This document shows, piece after piece, positions 1 to 5,538 of a DNA stretch of 5,538 nucleotides. The DNA is from Clostridia bacterium (GTDB lineage Bacteria > Bacillota > Clostridia > Oscillospirales > Ruminococcaceae), in the NCBI GenBank assembly GCA_009177225.1, contig WFLZ01000096.1, forward strand, positions 1 through 5,538. The letters are read 5' to 3'. Within the stretch, counting starts at the first letter, position 1. Every line of letters starts with the position of its first letter. The translations under genes were made by a program, and so were the position numbers. The notes beneath the pieces were generated by a model, which saw nothing but the letters and a program-made list of their open reading frames with translations, was not told the DNA's origin and ran no database searches.

Positions 1-173
1 AGAGGGGATTTTTTATTGTTTTGTTTACTGTTAAGTAGTTGTGGTTTTTGTTTCCTATTTTTTGATTATTTTTTTCTTTTTGATATTTTTACAATAGTTC
101 GTATAATTATTATTATATGATTATAATTTCTATACATTTAGAAAAAATAAAACAATTATTCACCAAATAAAAA
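1..173. other. AT-rich intergenic region without a recognisable gene
   Basis: This stretch is dominated by T-runs and A-runs, and I can see no open reading frame with a ribosome binding site in it. The T-rich segment that follows the first few G residues (about 9-25) could be the tail of a terminator belonging to a gene left of the window, but the stem is not visible, so I do not call it. Promoter-like hexamers occur around 80-116 on the plus strand and are listed separately with low confidence, because such motifs arise easily in DNA of this composition. Confidence 0.6.
80..107 (+). promoter_or_regulatory. Promoter-like sequence, TTGATA-N16-TATAAT (weakly supported)
   Basis: A TTGATA hexamer (80-85) and a perfect TATAAT (102-107) are separated by 16 bases. 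An overlapping pair, TTTACA (88-93) and TATTAT (111-116), has 17-base spacing. Either would fire rightward, into the terminator and 3' end of the convergent 180-residue gene, with no plus-strand gene to serve. It could make a short antisense RNA, but in DNA this AT-rich a chance match is the simpler explanation. Confidence 0.2.
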
Positions 174-200
174 AGTACTCTGCCGTAATGACAGAATACT
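169..200 (-). terminator. Rho-independent terminator of the MATE operon
   Basis: Read on the minus strand, 200-190 pairs with 184-174 in an 11-bp stem with a 5-base loop (185-189). The stem includes two G-U wobbles that are favourable only in the minus-strand RNA. It is followed by a run of six U residues (complement of 174-169). It begins 12 bases beyond the stop codon of the 180-residue gene, the expected place for the end of this operon. The plus-strand reading lacks a U-tract and has mismatches, so the element is directional. Confidence 0.85.
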
Positions 201-212
201 AATTTATCAATA

Positions 213-755
213 TTATAGTAAACCTGATATAATCATTTCTGTTATGATGTCAGTTAATTCATTCTGAAAACTCAACGAAACCAGTCCAGATTTTATAATT
301 TGCCTTATATAAGATATATTTGGTTCTTCAAGGGCAAGCATAGGCAGAACCAGCAGATATATCCGTACATCTTCAACATTTTTTATAAGTTCAGTAAAAT
401 GTTGAAAAGACAAAGTTTTTAGTATAAAATGCGAACCTGTACAACCTATTTCATTCCCATTTAGAAAATATAAAGTATCTCCAGGATGAAATTCAATTCT
501 GAATCTGTGATTATTAAGTACAAGATTTACAGAGTTCGGATTATCTACATAGCCATCATTTTCATCTATAACACCATCATAGTACTGTGTAAATTCATTA
601 ATCCATTCATCACATTCATCAAGGTTATATTCTTCATCCATAAATTCACAAAGACACGTATCTGATTCTTCGTCAAAAGCGTGCGAAAACTGTGTTGAAA
701 TAAAGTACAGCCAGAATGAATTATTATCAGCCACTTCATCAAAAGAATATTTCAT
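213..755 (-). CDS. Acidic protein of unknown function, translationally coupled to the MATE transporter
   Basis: This 180-residue protein has no signal peptide or convincing membrane segment and is probably cytoplasmic. The N-terminal third is rich in Asp and Glu (residues 28-72). The centre holds a distinctive block, H-P-G-D-T-L-Y-F-L-N at 90-99 followed by G-C-T-G-S-H-F at 104-110, then a hydrophobic L-L-V-L-P stretch at 134-138. From memory this block resembles small proteins grouped with toxin-immunity families (Imm19-like), but I cannot verify that, and no toxin gene is visible nearby. The start ATG lies inside the MATE stop codon (ATGA, 755-752), with an AGGT-type ribosome binding site within the end of the MATE gene. 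Translation is therefore probably coupled, and both proteins come from one transcript ending at the 174-200 hairpin. The gene appears more AT-rich than the MATE gene. That it is a real gene is well supported; its function is unknown. Confidence 0.8.
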   Translation of the reverse strand: MKYSFDEVADNNSFWLYFISTQFSHAFDEESDTCLCEFMDEEYNLDECDEWINEFTQYYDGVIDENDGYVDNPNSVNLVLNNHRFRIEFHPGDTLYFLNGNEIGCTGSHFILKTLSFQHFTELIKNVEDVRIYLLVLPMLALEEPNISYIRQIIKSGLVSLSFQNELTDIITEMIISGLL

Positions 756-2155
756 ATTGTTTTACCTGCTGTTCTGTTTTCGGCTTCCAGTTTTCTGATA
801 TTTCTGAACTCATACAACGCCATAGAGATTGCAACAACAGCAGAAAGCAAGTCAGCAACCGGACCTGTGTAAATAATTCCGTCAATCTGGAAATAAAGAG
901 GGAAAATCAGCAGACATGGTATAAAGAAAATAATCTGTCTTGTAAGTGAAAGGAAAACGCCCTTTATAGGTTTTCCAATAGAAGTAAAGAAAGTTGAGGT
1001 TATAGGCTGGAGACAATTTATCCATGTAAAGAACAGGAATATTCTGAAGAACTTTTCACCAAGTTCATAATATGTATCTGTACCGCTTCCGAAAAGTGAG
1101 AGTATCTGTCTCGGGAAAAGGTGGAACAGTACAAATGCTATAATTGATATACCTGCTCCAACACCTACAGCAAGTTTGTAAGCTTTTCTTACACGGTCGT
1201 ACTGTTTAGCACCATAGTTGAAGCTTTCTATAGGCTGAGTACCCTGAGCGAGTCCTATAACTATGGCGAACACAATCATATTTACTTTCATTACAATACT
1301 ACAGCAGGCAATAGGTATAGCGTCCCCGTACTTTGACAAAGCACCATAATGTTTAAGTGAATTATTTAAAACTACCTGTACTATTCCTATTGCTATCTGA
1401 TTGAAAAATGATGCCATTCCTATTGAAGCAATTCTCTTTGTGACAAAAAACTTTATTGAAAACTGTTCCTTTCCGAGAGATACGGTCTTATAGTTGAACG
1501 CATATACTACTACAATTACAGCAGATATAATCTGACCGATAACAGTCGCCCATGCCGCTCCTGCCATTCCCCAACGAAAAACCATGACAAAGAGTGCATC
1601 AAGTGCGGTATTGATAACAGCACCTACAATATTACATATCATTGCCATCTGCGGACTTCCGTCGGCTCTTATAAGATGACCGCCGCCCGTTGTAAAGACA
1701 AGAAACGGAAAACCTATCGCCGTTATCTTTACATATTCATACGCAAGCGGCATTACTGACGGCGGAGTACCAAAAAGTTTAAGCAGTGGATTTATAAATA
1801 TAAGTGTTACCGCACATAAAACAATACCACTTATTGCAAGCATTGTGAAAGAATTTCCCGCAAAATTACCTGCCTGTTTCTTGTCTCCCCTGCCCATTGT
1901 CAGATTGAAACACGACGCACCGCCTATTCCGAACAGTAGGGCAAGTGCCGCACAGGCTGTTGTAAACGGAAACGCTACGCCTGTAGCTGTATTTCCGTCA
2001 GTTCCGACTGCATGACCAATAAATAACTGGTCAACAATATTATACAGTGACGTTACAAGCATACCGAGTATACTTGGTATTGCAAACTTTACCATAAGTC
2101 TGAAAACAGATTCAGACCGCAACGGATTGTCTGCTGATTTTGTTTGTACTTTCAT
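752..2155 (-). CDS. MATE family efflux transporter (MepA-like)
   Basis: This 467-residue polytopic inner-membrane protein has the length and the roughly twelve hydrophobic segments of the multidrug and toxic compound extrusion family, which exports cationic drugs or metabolites in exchange for Na+ or H+. Visible family features are the N-terminal block I-P-S-I-L-G-M-L with Y-N-I-V-D-Q-L-F-I-G-H (26-48), the R-A-D-G-S-P-Q motif (163-169) in the first half, and the second-half signature G-L-A-Q-G-T-Q-P with N-Y-G-A (301-316). The last of these points to the MepA/DinF-like bacterial branch. The sequence looks intact. The start is supported by an AGAGGT ribosome binding site (complement of 2162-2167), six bases from the ATG. 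It is the first gene of its operon, about 30 bases below the proposed promoter, and is followed by the coupled 180-residue gene. The substrate cannot be deduced; an endogenous metabolite is as likely as a drug. Confidence 0.95.
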   Translation of the reverse strand: MKVQTKSADNPLRSESVFRLMVKFAIPSILGMLVTSLYNIVDQLFIGHAVGTDGNTATGVAFPFTTACAALALLFGIGGASCFNLTMGRGDKKQAGNFAGNSFTMLAISGIVLCAVTLIFINPLLKLFGTPPSVMPLAYEYVKITAIGFPFLVFTTGGGHLIRADGSPQMAMICNIVGAVINTALDALFVMVFRWGMAGAAWATVIGQIISAVIVVVYAFNYKTVSLGKEQFSIKFFVTKRIASIGMASFFNQIAIGIVQVVLNNSLKHYGALSKYGDAIPIACCSIVMKVNMIVFAIVIGLAQGTQPIESFNYGAKQYDRVRKAYKLAVGVGAGISIIAFVLFHLFPRQILSLFGSGTDTYYELGEKFFRIFLFFTWINCLQPITSTFFTSIGKPIKGVFLSLTRQIIFFIPCLLIFPLYFQIDGIIYTGPVADLLSAVVAISMALYEFRNIRKLEAENRTAGKTI

Positions 2156-2193
2156 TTTTTTACCTCTTTCCTTATTTATTGATTATAAATAAT

Positions 2194-2222
2194 ATTATAC
2201 TCCTGATTTTGTGTAATTTCAA
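2194..2222 (-). promoter_or_regulatory. Promoter of the MATE operon, TTGAAA-N17-TATAAT
   Basis: On the minus strand a TTGAAA -35 box (complement of 2217-2222) and a consensus TATAAT -10 box (complement of 2194-2199) are separated by exactly 17 bases. Transcription would start near 2187, giving a leader of about 32 bases before the MATE ATG. The surroundings are AT-rich, so chance is possible, but the position, spacing and near-consensus boxes fit well. A 9-bp inverted repeat brackets the -35 box. Confidence 0.75.
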
Positions 2223-2243
2223 TAGTTTGCAAAGCACAAAATC
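2205..2243. promoter_or_regulatory. Candidate operator: perfect 9-bp inverted repeat over the MATE promoter
   Basis: GATTTTGTG at 2205-2213 is matched exactly by its reverse complement CACAAAATC at 2235-2243. The arms are separated by 21 bases, with centres 30 bp apart, or about three helical turns. One arm lies between the -35 and -10 boxes of the MATE promoter and the other just upstream of the -35 box, a usual arrangement for a repressor or a MerR/TetR-type regulator site. A small TTTGCAAA palindrome (2226-2233) lies between the arms. No regulator gene is in the window, so the binding protein is unknown. Confidence 0.45.
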
Positions 2244-2273
2244 TATATTTATACTTTTTATTAAAGATTATAG

Positions 2274-2302
2274 TTGACTAATGTATTATTTTGTGGTAAA
2301 AT
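2274..2302 (+). promoter_or_regulatory. Promoter of the PH-FkbM-LRR operon, TTGACT-N17-TAAAAT with extended -10
   Basis: TTGACT (2274-2279) and TAAAAT (2297-2302) are separated by 17 bases, and a TGG immediately before the -10 box supplies the extended -10 TGn element. The predicted transcript start near 2309 leaves a leader of about 30 bases before the ATG at 2339. It is back-to-back with the MATE promoter, with 51 bp between the two -35 boxes. Confidence 0.8.
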
Positions 2303-2338
2303 AATAAGAAGATACTTGAAAGACTGGAGCTGACGGCT

Positions 2339-2728
2339 ATGAAAAAAAGTGATATTCCATATGTATGGACAGATAAAAAACGTACTGTTTTTGGTCTGCC
2401 GTTGTCTTTTACACGATATTTTCTAACAGAAACAAAATTCATAACAAGAAAAGGTTTTTTCAACATCGAAGAGGACGAAATGGAAATTTATAAAATAGAT
2501 GACAAGAAACTGATTTTTCCTTTCGGACAAAGAATTTTCGGGTGCGGTACGATTGTAATTTACAGCCGTGACCATGATACTCCGGTAAAAGAAGTAAAAA
2601 GTATTAAAAATGTACGCAAAGTTTCGGACATGATAGACCAGTATCTTAATGTCATGCGTGATAAATACGGCATAAGAGGACGTGACCTCATAAATTTAGA
2701 CGGTCACGGCGACAACGATAATTATTAA
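2339..2728 (+). CDS. Bacterial PH-domain (YdbS/YdbT-like, bPH_2) protein
   Basis: Residues 18-103 of this 129-residue protein follow the bacterial pleckstrin-homology-like pattern. A strand pair built around Y-F-L-T-E-T-K-F-I-T-R-K-G (27-39) is followed by the E-M-E-I-Y-K-I-D-D block (47-55), then the R-I-F-G-C-G-T-I-V-I-Y segment (65-75) and a closing V-x-S-I-K-N-V-R-K-V helix region (86-95). Most of the C-terminal 30 residues are polar. Many relatives carry transmembrane helices, but this one has none and is probably a soluble cytoplasmic domain; its ligand is unknown. The start at 2339 is preferred because a GGAG site lies 9 bases upstream. An internal ATG near 2480 also has a GAGG nearby, but starting there would remove the first strands of the domain. 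It is the first gene of the operon, 16 bases before the methyltransferase gene. Confidence 0.8.
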   Translation: MKKSDIPYVWTDKKRTVFGLPLSFTRYFLTETKFITRKGFFNIEEDEMEIYKIDDKKLIFPFGQRIFGCGTIVIYSRDHDTPVKEVKSIKNVRKVSDMIDQYLNVMRDKYGIRGRDLINLDGHGDNDNY

Positions 2729-2744
2729 TTCATGGGGTGAAAAT

Positions 2745-3812
2745 ATGCTCTCCTTTATTACAGAAAAACAATCTTGCTGGGACAGACTCTCAGCTGAAAA
2801 AAGACCTATTTTTATTTATGGAATGGGCGACGGTGCATTAAAGATAATGTCCGTATTCAGAGAAAGAAATATTATTGTTTCGGGAATTTTTGCAAGCGAT
2901 GACTTTGTAAGGGGTCATTCGTTCGAGGGTTTCAAAGTCCATAAACTTTCGGAAGTTGAATCAATGGTAGAGGACTTTGTGGTTGTGCTTGCATTTGCGG
3001 CAGGATATCAGGAAATAGTTGACAAAATCCACAGTATAGCGGCACGCCACACACTGTATGTGCCGGACGTTCCTGTTGTGGGAAAAGGTCTTTTTACTTA
3101 TGAATACTGTATGCAGAACGCCGAAAAAATACAGAAAGTATACGACAGTCTCGCCGACGACTATTCACGGAAAGTTTACGCAAATATAATAAATTTCAAG
3201 ATAAGCGGAAAAATCGAATATCTTTCAGCCGTAACAACCTCAAAAGCAGAAATTTACAGAAAAATCATAAAGCCGAGCCTTAACGAAGTATATGTTGACT
3301 TAGGTGCTTACAACGGCGACACAATCAGGGAACTGCTTGAATTTACACGGGGAAAATATGCCGAAATATACGCTCTTGAACCTGACAGAAAAAATTACAA
3401 GAAACTTTCAAGGTATACCAATGGTATGCAGAATATTTTCACATACAACGCTGCTGCATGGTGTACTGATTCAGAACTTCCCTTTGCGTCGAAAGCCGGC
3501 AGACAGTCCGCAATATCCGCCAACGCTGAAACTATGGTGACGGCAAGGGCAGTTGACAGCATATTAAACGGAAACCGTCCTGCAACGATAATCAAAATGG
3601 ACGTTGAAGGTTTTGAACGTGAGGCTATATGGGGAGCTTCAAATACTATTTCCCACGATTCACCGAAACTTATGATATCCCTCTATCACAGAAATGAAGA
3701 TATCTTTGAACTTCCCCTGCTCATTATGACGCTTAATCCGAATTACAAGCTATATATAAGACATCAGCTTTATATTCCGGCATGGGAGACCAATTTATAT
3801 GCGTCTCTCTGA
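2745..3812 (+). CDS. FkbM family SAM-dependent methyltransferase with N-terminal Rossmann-like domain
   Basis: This 355-residue protein has two parts. Residues 20-110 look like a small nucleotide- or sugar-binding Rossmann-like fold, with I-F-I-Y-G-M-G-D-G (22-30), a second beta strand ending near I-F-A-S-D-D (48-53) and the hydrophobic strand F-V-V-V-L-A (78-83). Residues 180-330 are a Methyltransf_21 (FkbM) domain. It has SAM motif I D-L-G-A-Y-N-G-D-T (185-193), acidic A-L-E-P-D (210-214) expected to bind the SAM ribose, I-K-M-D-V-E-G-F-E (283-291) and Y-H-R-N-E-D-I (314-320). Family members O-methylate sugars of surface glycans or natural products, so a cytoplasmic enzyme acting on a sugar-containing substrate is a reasonable inference. 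A strong GGGGTGA ribosome binding site (2734-2740) fixes the start. The 3' end overlaps the next gene by 14 bases. The substrate is unknown; no glycosyltransferase is visible beside it. Confidence 0.9.
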   Translation: MLSFITEKQSCWDRLSAEKRPIFIYGMGDGALKIMSVFRERNIIVSGIFASDDFVRGHSFEGFKVHKLSEVESMVEDFVVVLAFAAGYQEIVDKIHSIAARHTLYVPDVPVVGKGLFTYEYCMQNAEKIQKVYDSLADDYSRKVYANIINFKISGKIEYLSAVTTSKAEIYRKIIKPSLNEVYVDLGAYNGDTIRELLEFTRGKYAEIYALEPDRKNYKKLSRYTNGMQNIFTYNAAAWCTDSELPFASKAGRQSAISANAETMVTARAVDSILNGNRPATIIKMDVEGFEREAIWGASNTISHDSPKLMISLYHRNEDIFELPLLIMTLNPNYKLYIRHQLYIPAWETNLYASL

Positions 3813-4518
3813 TTTGAAAGAAAAGTGTATCAGGAATTACAAAAAGATAATCATAATAATCAGTGCTATAATTCTTGTTATATTCTCCAACTGCATTATT
3901 GGTGGAAGAATAGTCTGCCGTTTCACAACTGAATTTAATTCAATAAATATCACCGAAAAAGACTTTGATAATATACGAGGGCTTTATTTCCTTAAAAAAC
4001 TTACAGTTGACTGCTATGATACAAATAATGTCAGCTTCCTTGAAAATAAAAACTTTCTTGAATATTTTTCCATAATGTCAAAAGCTGATGACTGGTCATC
4101 ACTGAAAAACTGTCCGAAACTGCAAGTTTTCTATGCTGACGGAAAATGTACTTTCCATAATCTGAAAGACTTTTCAGACATGGAAAATCTTAAAAACTTA
4201 TGTATCGGAGCATTTTTAATAGGCTCTCCAACAATTGAAAGTCTTGACGGATTACAGGATATTTCAAAAACTCTCACGACTCTGACACTGAATGGCATTG
4301 AAAATGAAACAATTCTCAATCTTGAAAAATTTTCAAACCTCAGAGACCTTGACATTGAAGATAGCTCTTTAGTGGAAATACACGTCAATTCACACCTTGA
4401 ATATCTCAACGTTTCCCACAATCCTTATTTGCAAACTGTTTATCTTCCGTCCGAATACGGCATACCGAAAAACATATACACAGATAACTCACCATACGTA
4501 AATATCATATACAAATAA
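3799..4518 (+). CDS. Membrane-anchored leucine-rich-repeat protein
   Basis: This 239-residue protein starts with a basic segment (residues 7-16, several Lys/Arg), then one very hydrophobic helix (17-35, Ile-rich). It is probably a single-pass signal-anchor protein with its C-terminus outside the membrane. The rest (about 48-232) contains roughly seven irregular leucine-rich repeats of 20-25 residues with the L-x-x-L-x-(L/I) spacing. Examples are L-K-K-L-T-V (52-57), L-K-N-L-C-I (near 130), L-R-D-L-D-I and L-E-Y-L-N-V-S-H-N-P-Y-L, the last being the clearest. Such repeats normally bind proteins; the partner is unknown. The cysteine at the end of the helix is preceded by F-S-N, a poor lipobox, and there is no LPXTG motif. 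The start lies inside the methyltransferase gene with a GGGAG site (3784-3788) 10 bases upstream, indicating coupled translation. The gene looks more AT-rich than the methyltransferase gene. Confidence 0.8.
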   Translation: MRLSDLKEKCIRNYKKIIIIISAIILVIFSNCIIGGRIVCRFTTEFNSINITEKDFDNIRGLYFLKKLTVDCYDTNNVSFLENKNFLEYFSIMSKADDWSSLKNCPKLQVFYADGKCTFHNLKDFSDMENLKNLCIGAFLIGSPTIESLDGLQDISKTLTTLTLNGIENETILNLEKFSNLRDLDIEDSSLVEIHVNSHLEYLNVSHNPYLQTVYLPSEYGIPKNIYTDNSPYVNIIYK

Positions 4519-4549
4519 AAAAATCCTGCTCATCAAGGGCAGGATTTTT
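4519..4549. terminator. Bidirectional rho-independent terminator between convergent LRR and pyrB genes
   Basis: AAATCCTGC (4521-4529) pairs with GCAGGATTT (4539-4547). Flanking A and T residues extend the stem to 11 bp (4519-4549), and a G-T plus a C-G pair could close the loop further. The plus-strand RNA ends in a U-rich tract (4545-4554) and the minus-strand RNA in a run of U residues (complement of the A-run at 4517-4523). The hairpin begins immediately after the stop of the LRR gene and lies about 10 bases beyond the stop of pyrB, so it can end both operons. Confidence 0.9.
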
Positions 4550-4558
4550 GTTTTATGG

Positions 4559-5538
4559 TTATATAAGTTTTCTCTCGTCACAGAACTCACATTCAAGTAA
4601 TGTTTCGTCACCGCTTGAACGGAAGCTCTTAGGCAGATAACTTTCATGGTTTGTGATACATCTTGGATTGTCGCACTTTACAGAGTTATAAATTTTTCCC
4701 TTCAAAAGTTCTGTGGACTTCTTTTCGCTAAGTATGGTAAGGATTAACGCCATACGTACAAAAACACCGTACTTAGCCTGTGTGAAGTACATTGCACGGC
4801 TGTCGTCATCAACATCAACTGTAATTTCATCAACTCTGGGCAGAGGGTGCAGAACAATCATATCTTTATTTGCGAGGAGCATTTTTCTGTGGTCAAGAAC
4901 ATAAGTATTTTTCTGTACAAGATATTCTTCTTCACTTGCAAAACGTTCCTGCTGAATACGTGTCATATAAAGAACATCAAGCTTTCCGATAGCTTCTTCA
5001 AGCGTGTCAACTTCCTCGAAAGTACTTCCGTTAGCCTTGATAATGTCCTTTATATAAGCAGGCATACGGAGTTCCGGAGTTGAAATGAATATAAACTTAT
5101 TGTTCTCAAACATACTCAAAGCTTTACAGAGTGAGTGTACTGTACGTCCGTTAATAAGGTCTCCGCACATACCTACTGTAAGACCGGAAAGTTTTTTCTT
5201 TTCGATTTTGAGAGTAAGTAAATCAGTGAGGGTCTGGGTCGGGTGAAGATGTCCACCGTCACCTGCATTTATTACAGAACAGTCAGCAGTGAGTGCAGCA
5301 GCCTTTGCAGCACCGGCAACGGGGTGACGTATTACAAGAATATCCGCATAACTGCTTACTATCTTGGTGGTATCCTTAATGGTCTCGCCTTTTGATACAG
5401 ACGAATTTGCAGGATTATCAAAGCCAATAATCTGACCGCCGAGACGAATCATAGCAGTCTGAAAAGACATCTGTGTACGTGTTGACGGTTCATAGAAAAG
5501 AGTAGCCATGATTTTTCCGTCACATTCGTGTGCAAAGT
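4559..5538 (-). CDS. pyrB: Aspartate carbamoyltransferase with fused PyrI-type zinc domain (partial, 5' end outside window)
   Basis: This enzyme joins carbamoyl phosphate and aspartate in the committed step of pyrimidine synthesis, in the cytoplasm. The reading frame stays open to the window edge, and the codons before the ATG at 5509 read F-A-H-E-C-D-G-K-I, matching the family. The true start is therefore outside, with about 35-45 residues missing. Counting that Met as 1, the catalytic residues are all present: S-T-R-T (9-12), S36 and K40, R61, H-P-T-Q (89-92), G-R-T (121-123), R184 and Q186, and H-P-L-P-R-V-D-E (221-228). After the catalytic chain ends near 260, a 45-residue tail carries C279, C284, C307 and C310 (C-x4-C-x22-C-x2-C). 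It matches the zinc domain of the regulatory chain PyrI, without the nucleotide-binding domain of PyrI. Fused PyrB-PyrI enzymes are known (Thermotoga maritima). Promoter and upstream regulation lie outside the window. Confidence 0.95.
   Translation of the reverse strand, partial: FAHECDGKIMATLFYEPSTRTQMSFQTAMIRLGGQIIGFDNPANSSVSKGETIKDTTKIVSSYADILVIRHPVAGAAKAAALTADCSVINAGDGGHLHPTQTLTDLLTLKIEKKKLSGLTVGMCGDLINGRTVHSLCKALSMFENNKFIFISTPELRMPAYIKDIIKANGSTFEEVDTLEEAIGKLDVLYMTRIQQERFASEEEYLVQKNTYVLDHRKMLLANKDMIVLHPLPRVDEITVDVDDDSRAMYFTQAKYGVFVRMALILTILSEKKSTELLKGKIYNSVKCDNPRCITNHESYLPKSFRSSGDETLLECEFCDERKLI

Noticed and set aside
174..200. Terminator acting on the plus strand as well
   Set aside because: Read on the plus strand, two G-U pairs of the stem become A-C mismatches, and no T-tract follows position 200.
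716..949. Plus-strand reading frame of 77 codons across the 180-residue gene/MATE junction
   Set aside because: It lies opposite two well-supported minus-strand genes, has no ribosome binding site that I can see and resembles no known protein.
2278..2466. Minus-strand reading frame of 62 codons over the PH-domain gene start
   Set aside because: It is antisense to the promoter and coding region of the PH-domain gene, whose protein matches a known family; this frame looks like a shadow.
3304..3540. Plus-strand frame of 78 codons and a minus-strand frame (3395-3595) inside the methyltransferase gene
   Set aside because: Both fall entirely within the conserved FkbM domain, including the SAM-binding region, so they are overlapping shadows.
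3883..3900. Lipoprotein signal (Cys32) in the LRR protein
   Set aside because: The residues before the cysteine are F-S-N, and asparagine at position -1 does not fit the lipobox, so a signal anchor is more likely.
4131..4421. Minus-strand reading frame of 96 codons opposite the LRR gene
   Set aside because: It is Ser/Arg-rich in the way expected of an antisense reading of leucine-rich coding DNA, and no promoter or start site supports it.
4713..5083. Two plus-strand frames (4713-4904 and 4847-5083) opposite pyrB
   Set aside because: The minus-strand frame encodes the conserved ATCase catalytic core; these are antisense shadows.
5507..5509. ATG at 5509 as the start of pyrB
   Set aside because: The frame remains open upstream and encodes residues typical of ATCase just before L-F-Y-E-P-S-T-R-T, and the N-terminal carbamoyl-phosphate domain would be truncated, so the real start is beyond the window.

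Overview
The window looks like a chromosomal stretch of a low-GC, Gram-positive anaerobe. AT-rich intergenic DNA, GGAG/AGAGGT-type ribosome binding sites, sigma-A-like promoters and the style of the MATE and FkbM proteins suggest a Bacillota, most plausibly a Clostridia/Ruminococcus-like gut bacterium. The taxonomic placement is inference only. I see no mobile element, CRISPR array, tRNA or rRNA.

Layout. Positions 1-173 are an extremely AT-rich gap without a credible gene. A minus-strand two-gene operon follows. It is transcribed from a TTGAAA-N17-TATAAT promoter (2194-2222), through a MATE-family multidrug/metabolite exporter (752-2155) and a 180-residue acidic protein of unknown function (213-755) that starts inside the MATE stop codon (ATGA overlap). 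It ends at an intrinsic terminator (174-200). A perfect 9-bp inverted repeat (2205-2213 / 2235-2243) straddles the -35 box of the MATE promoter and is a good operator candidate.

Divergent from this, a strong extended -10 promoter (2274-2302) drives a compact plus-strand operon of three genes. These are a soluble bacterial PH-domain protein (2339-2728), a two-domain FkbM-type SAM-dependent methyltransferase (2745-3812) and a membrane-anchored leucine-rich-repeat protein (3799-4518). The last two overlap by 14 nt. The combination suggests a glycan- or cell-surface-related function, but no substrate can be read from the sequence.

The operon ends at a hairpin (4519-4549) that can terminate in both directions. 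It also serves the convergent pyrB gene (4559 to beyond 5538), which encodes aspartate carbamoyltransferase of de novo pyrimidine synthesis. The gene is cut by the right window edge at its 5' end. Its most notable property is a C-terminal four-cysteine zinc module like that of the ATCase regulatory chain PyrI, fused directly to the catalytic chain with no nucleotide-binding allosteric domain between them.

I found no clearly new biological system. The best leads are the PyrB-zinc-domain fusion, the translationally coupled MATE/unknown-protein pair with its putative operator, and the PH-FkbM-LRR operon.
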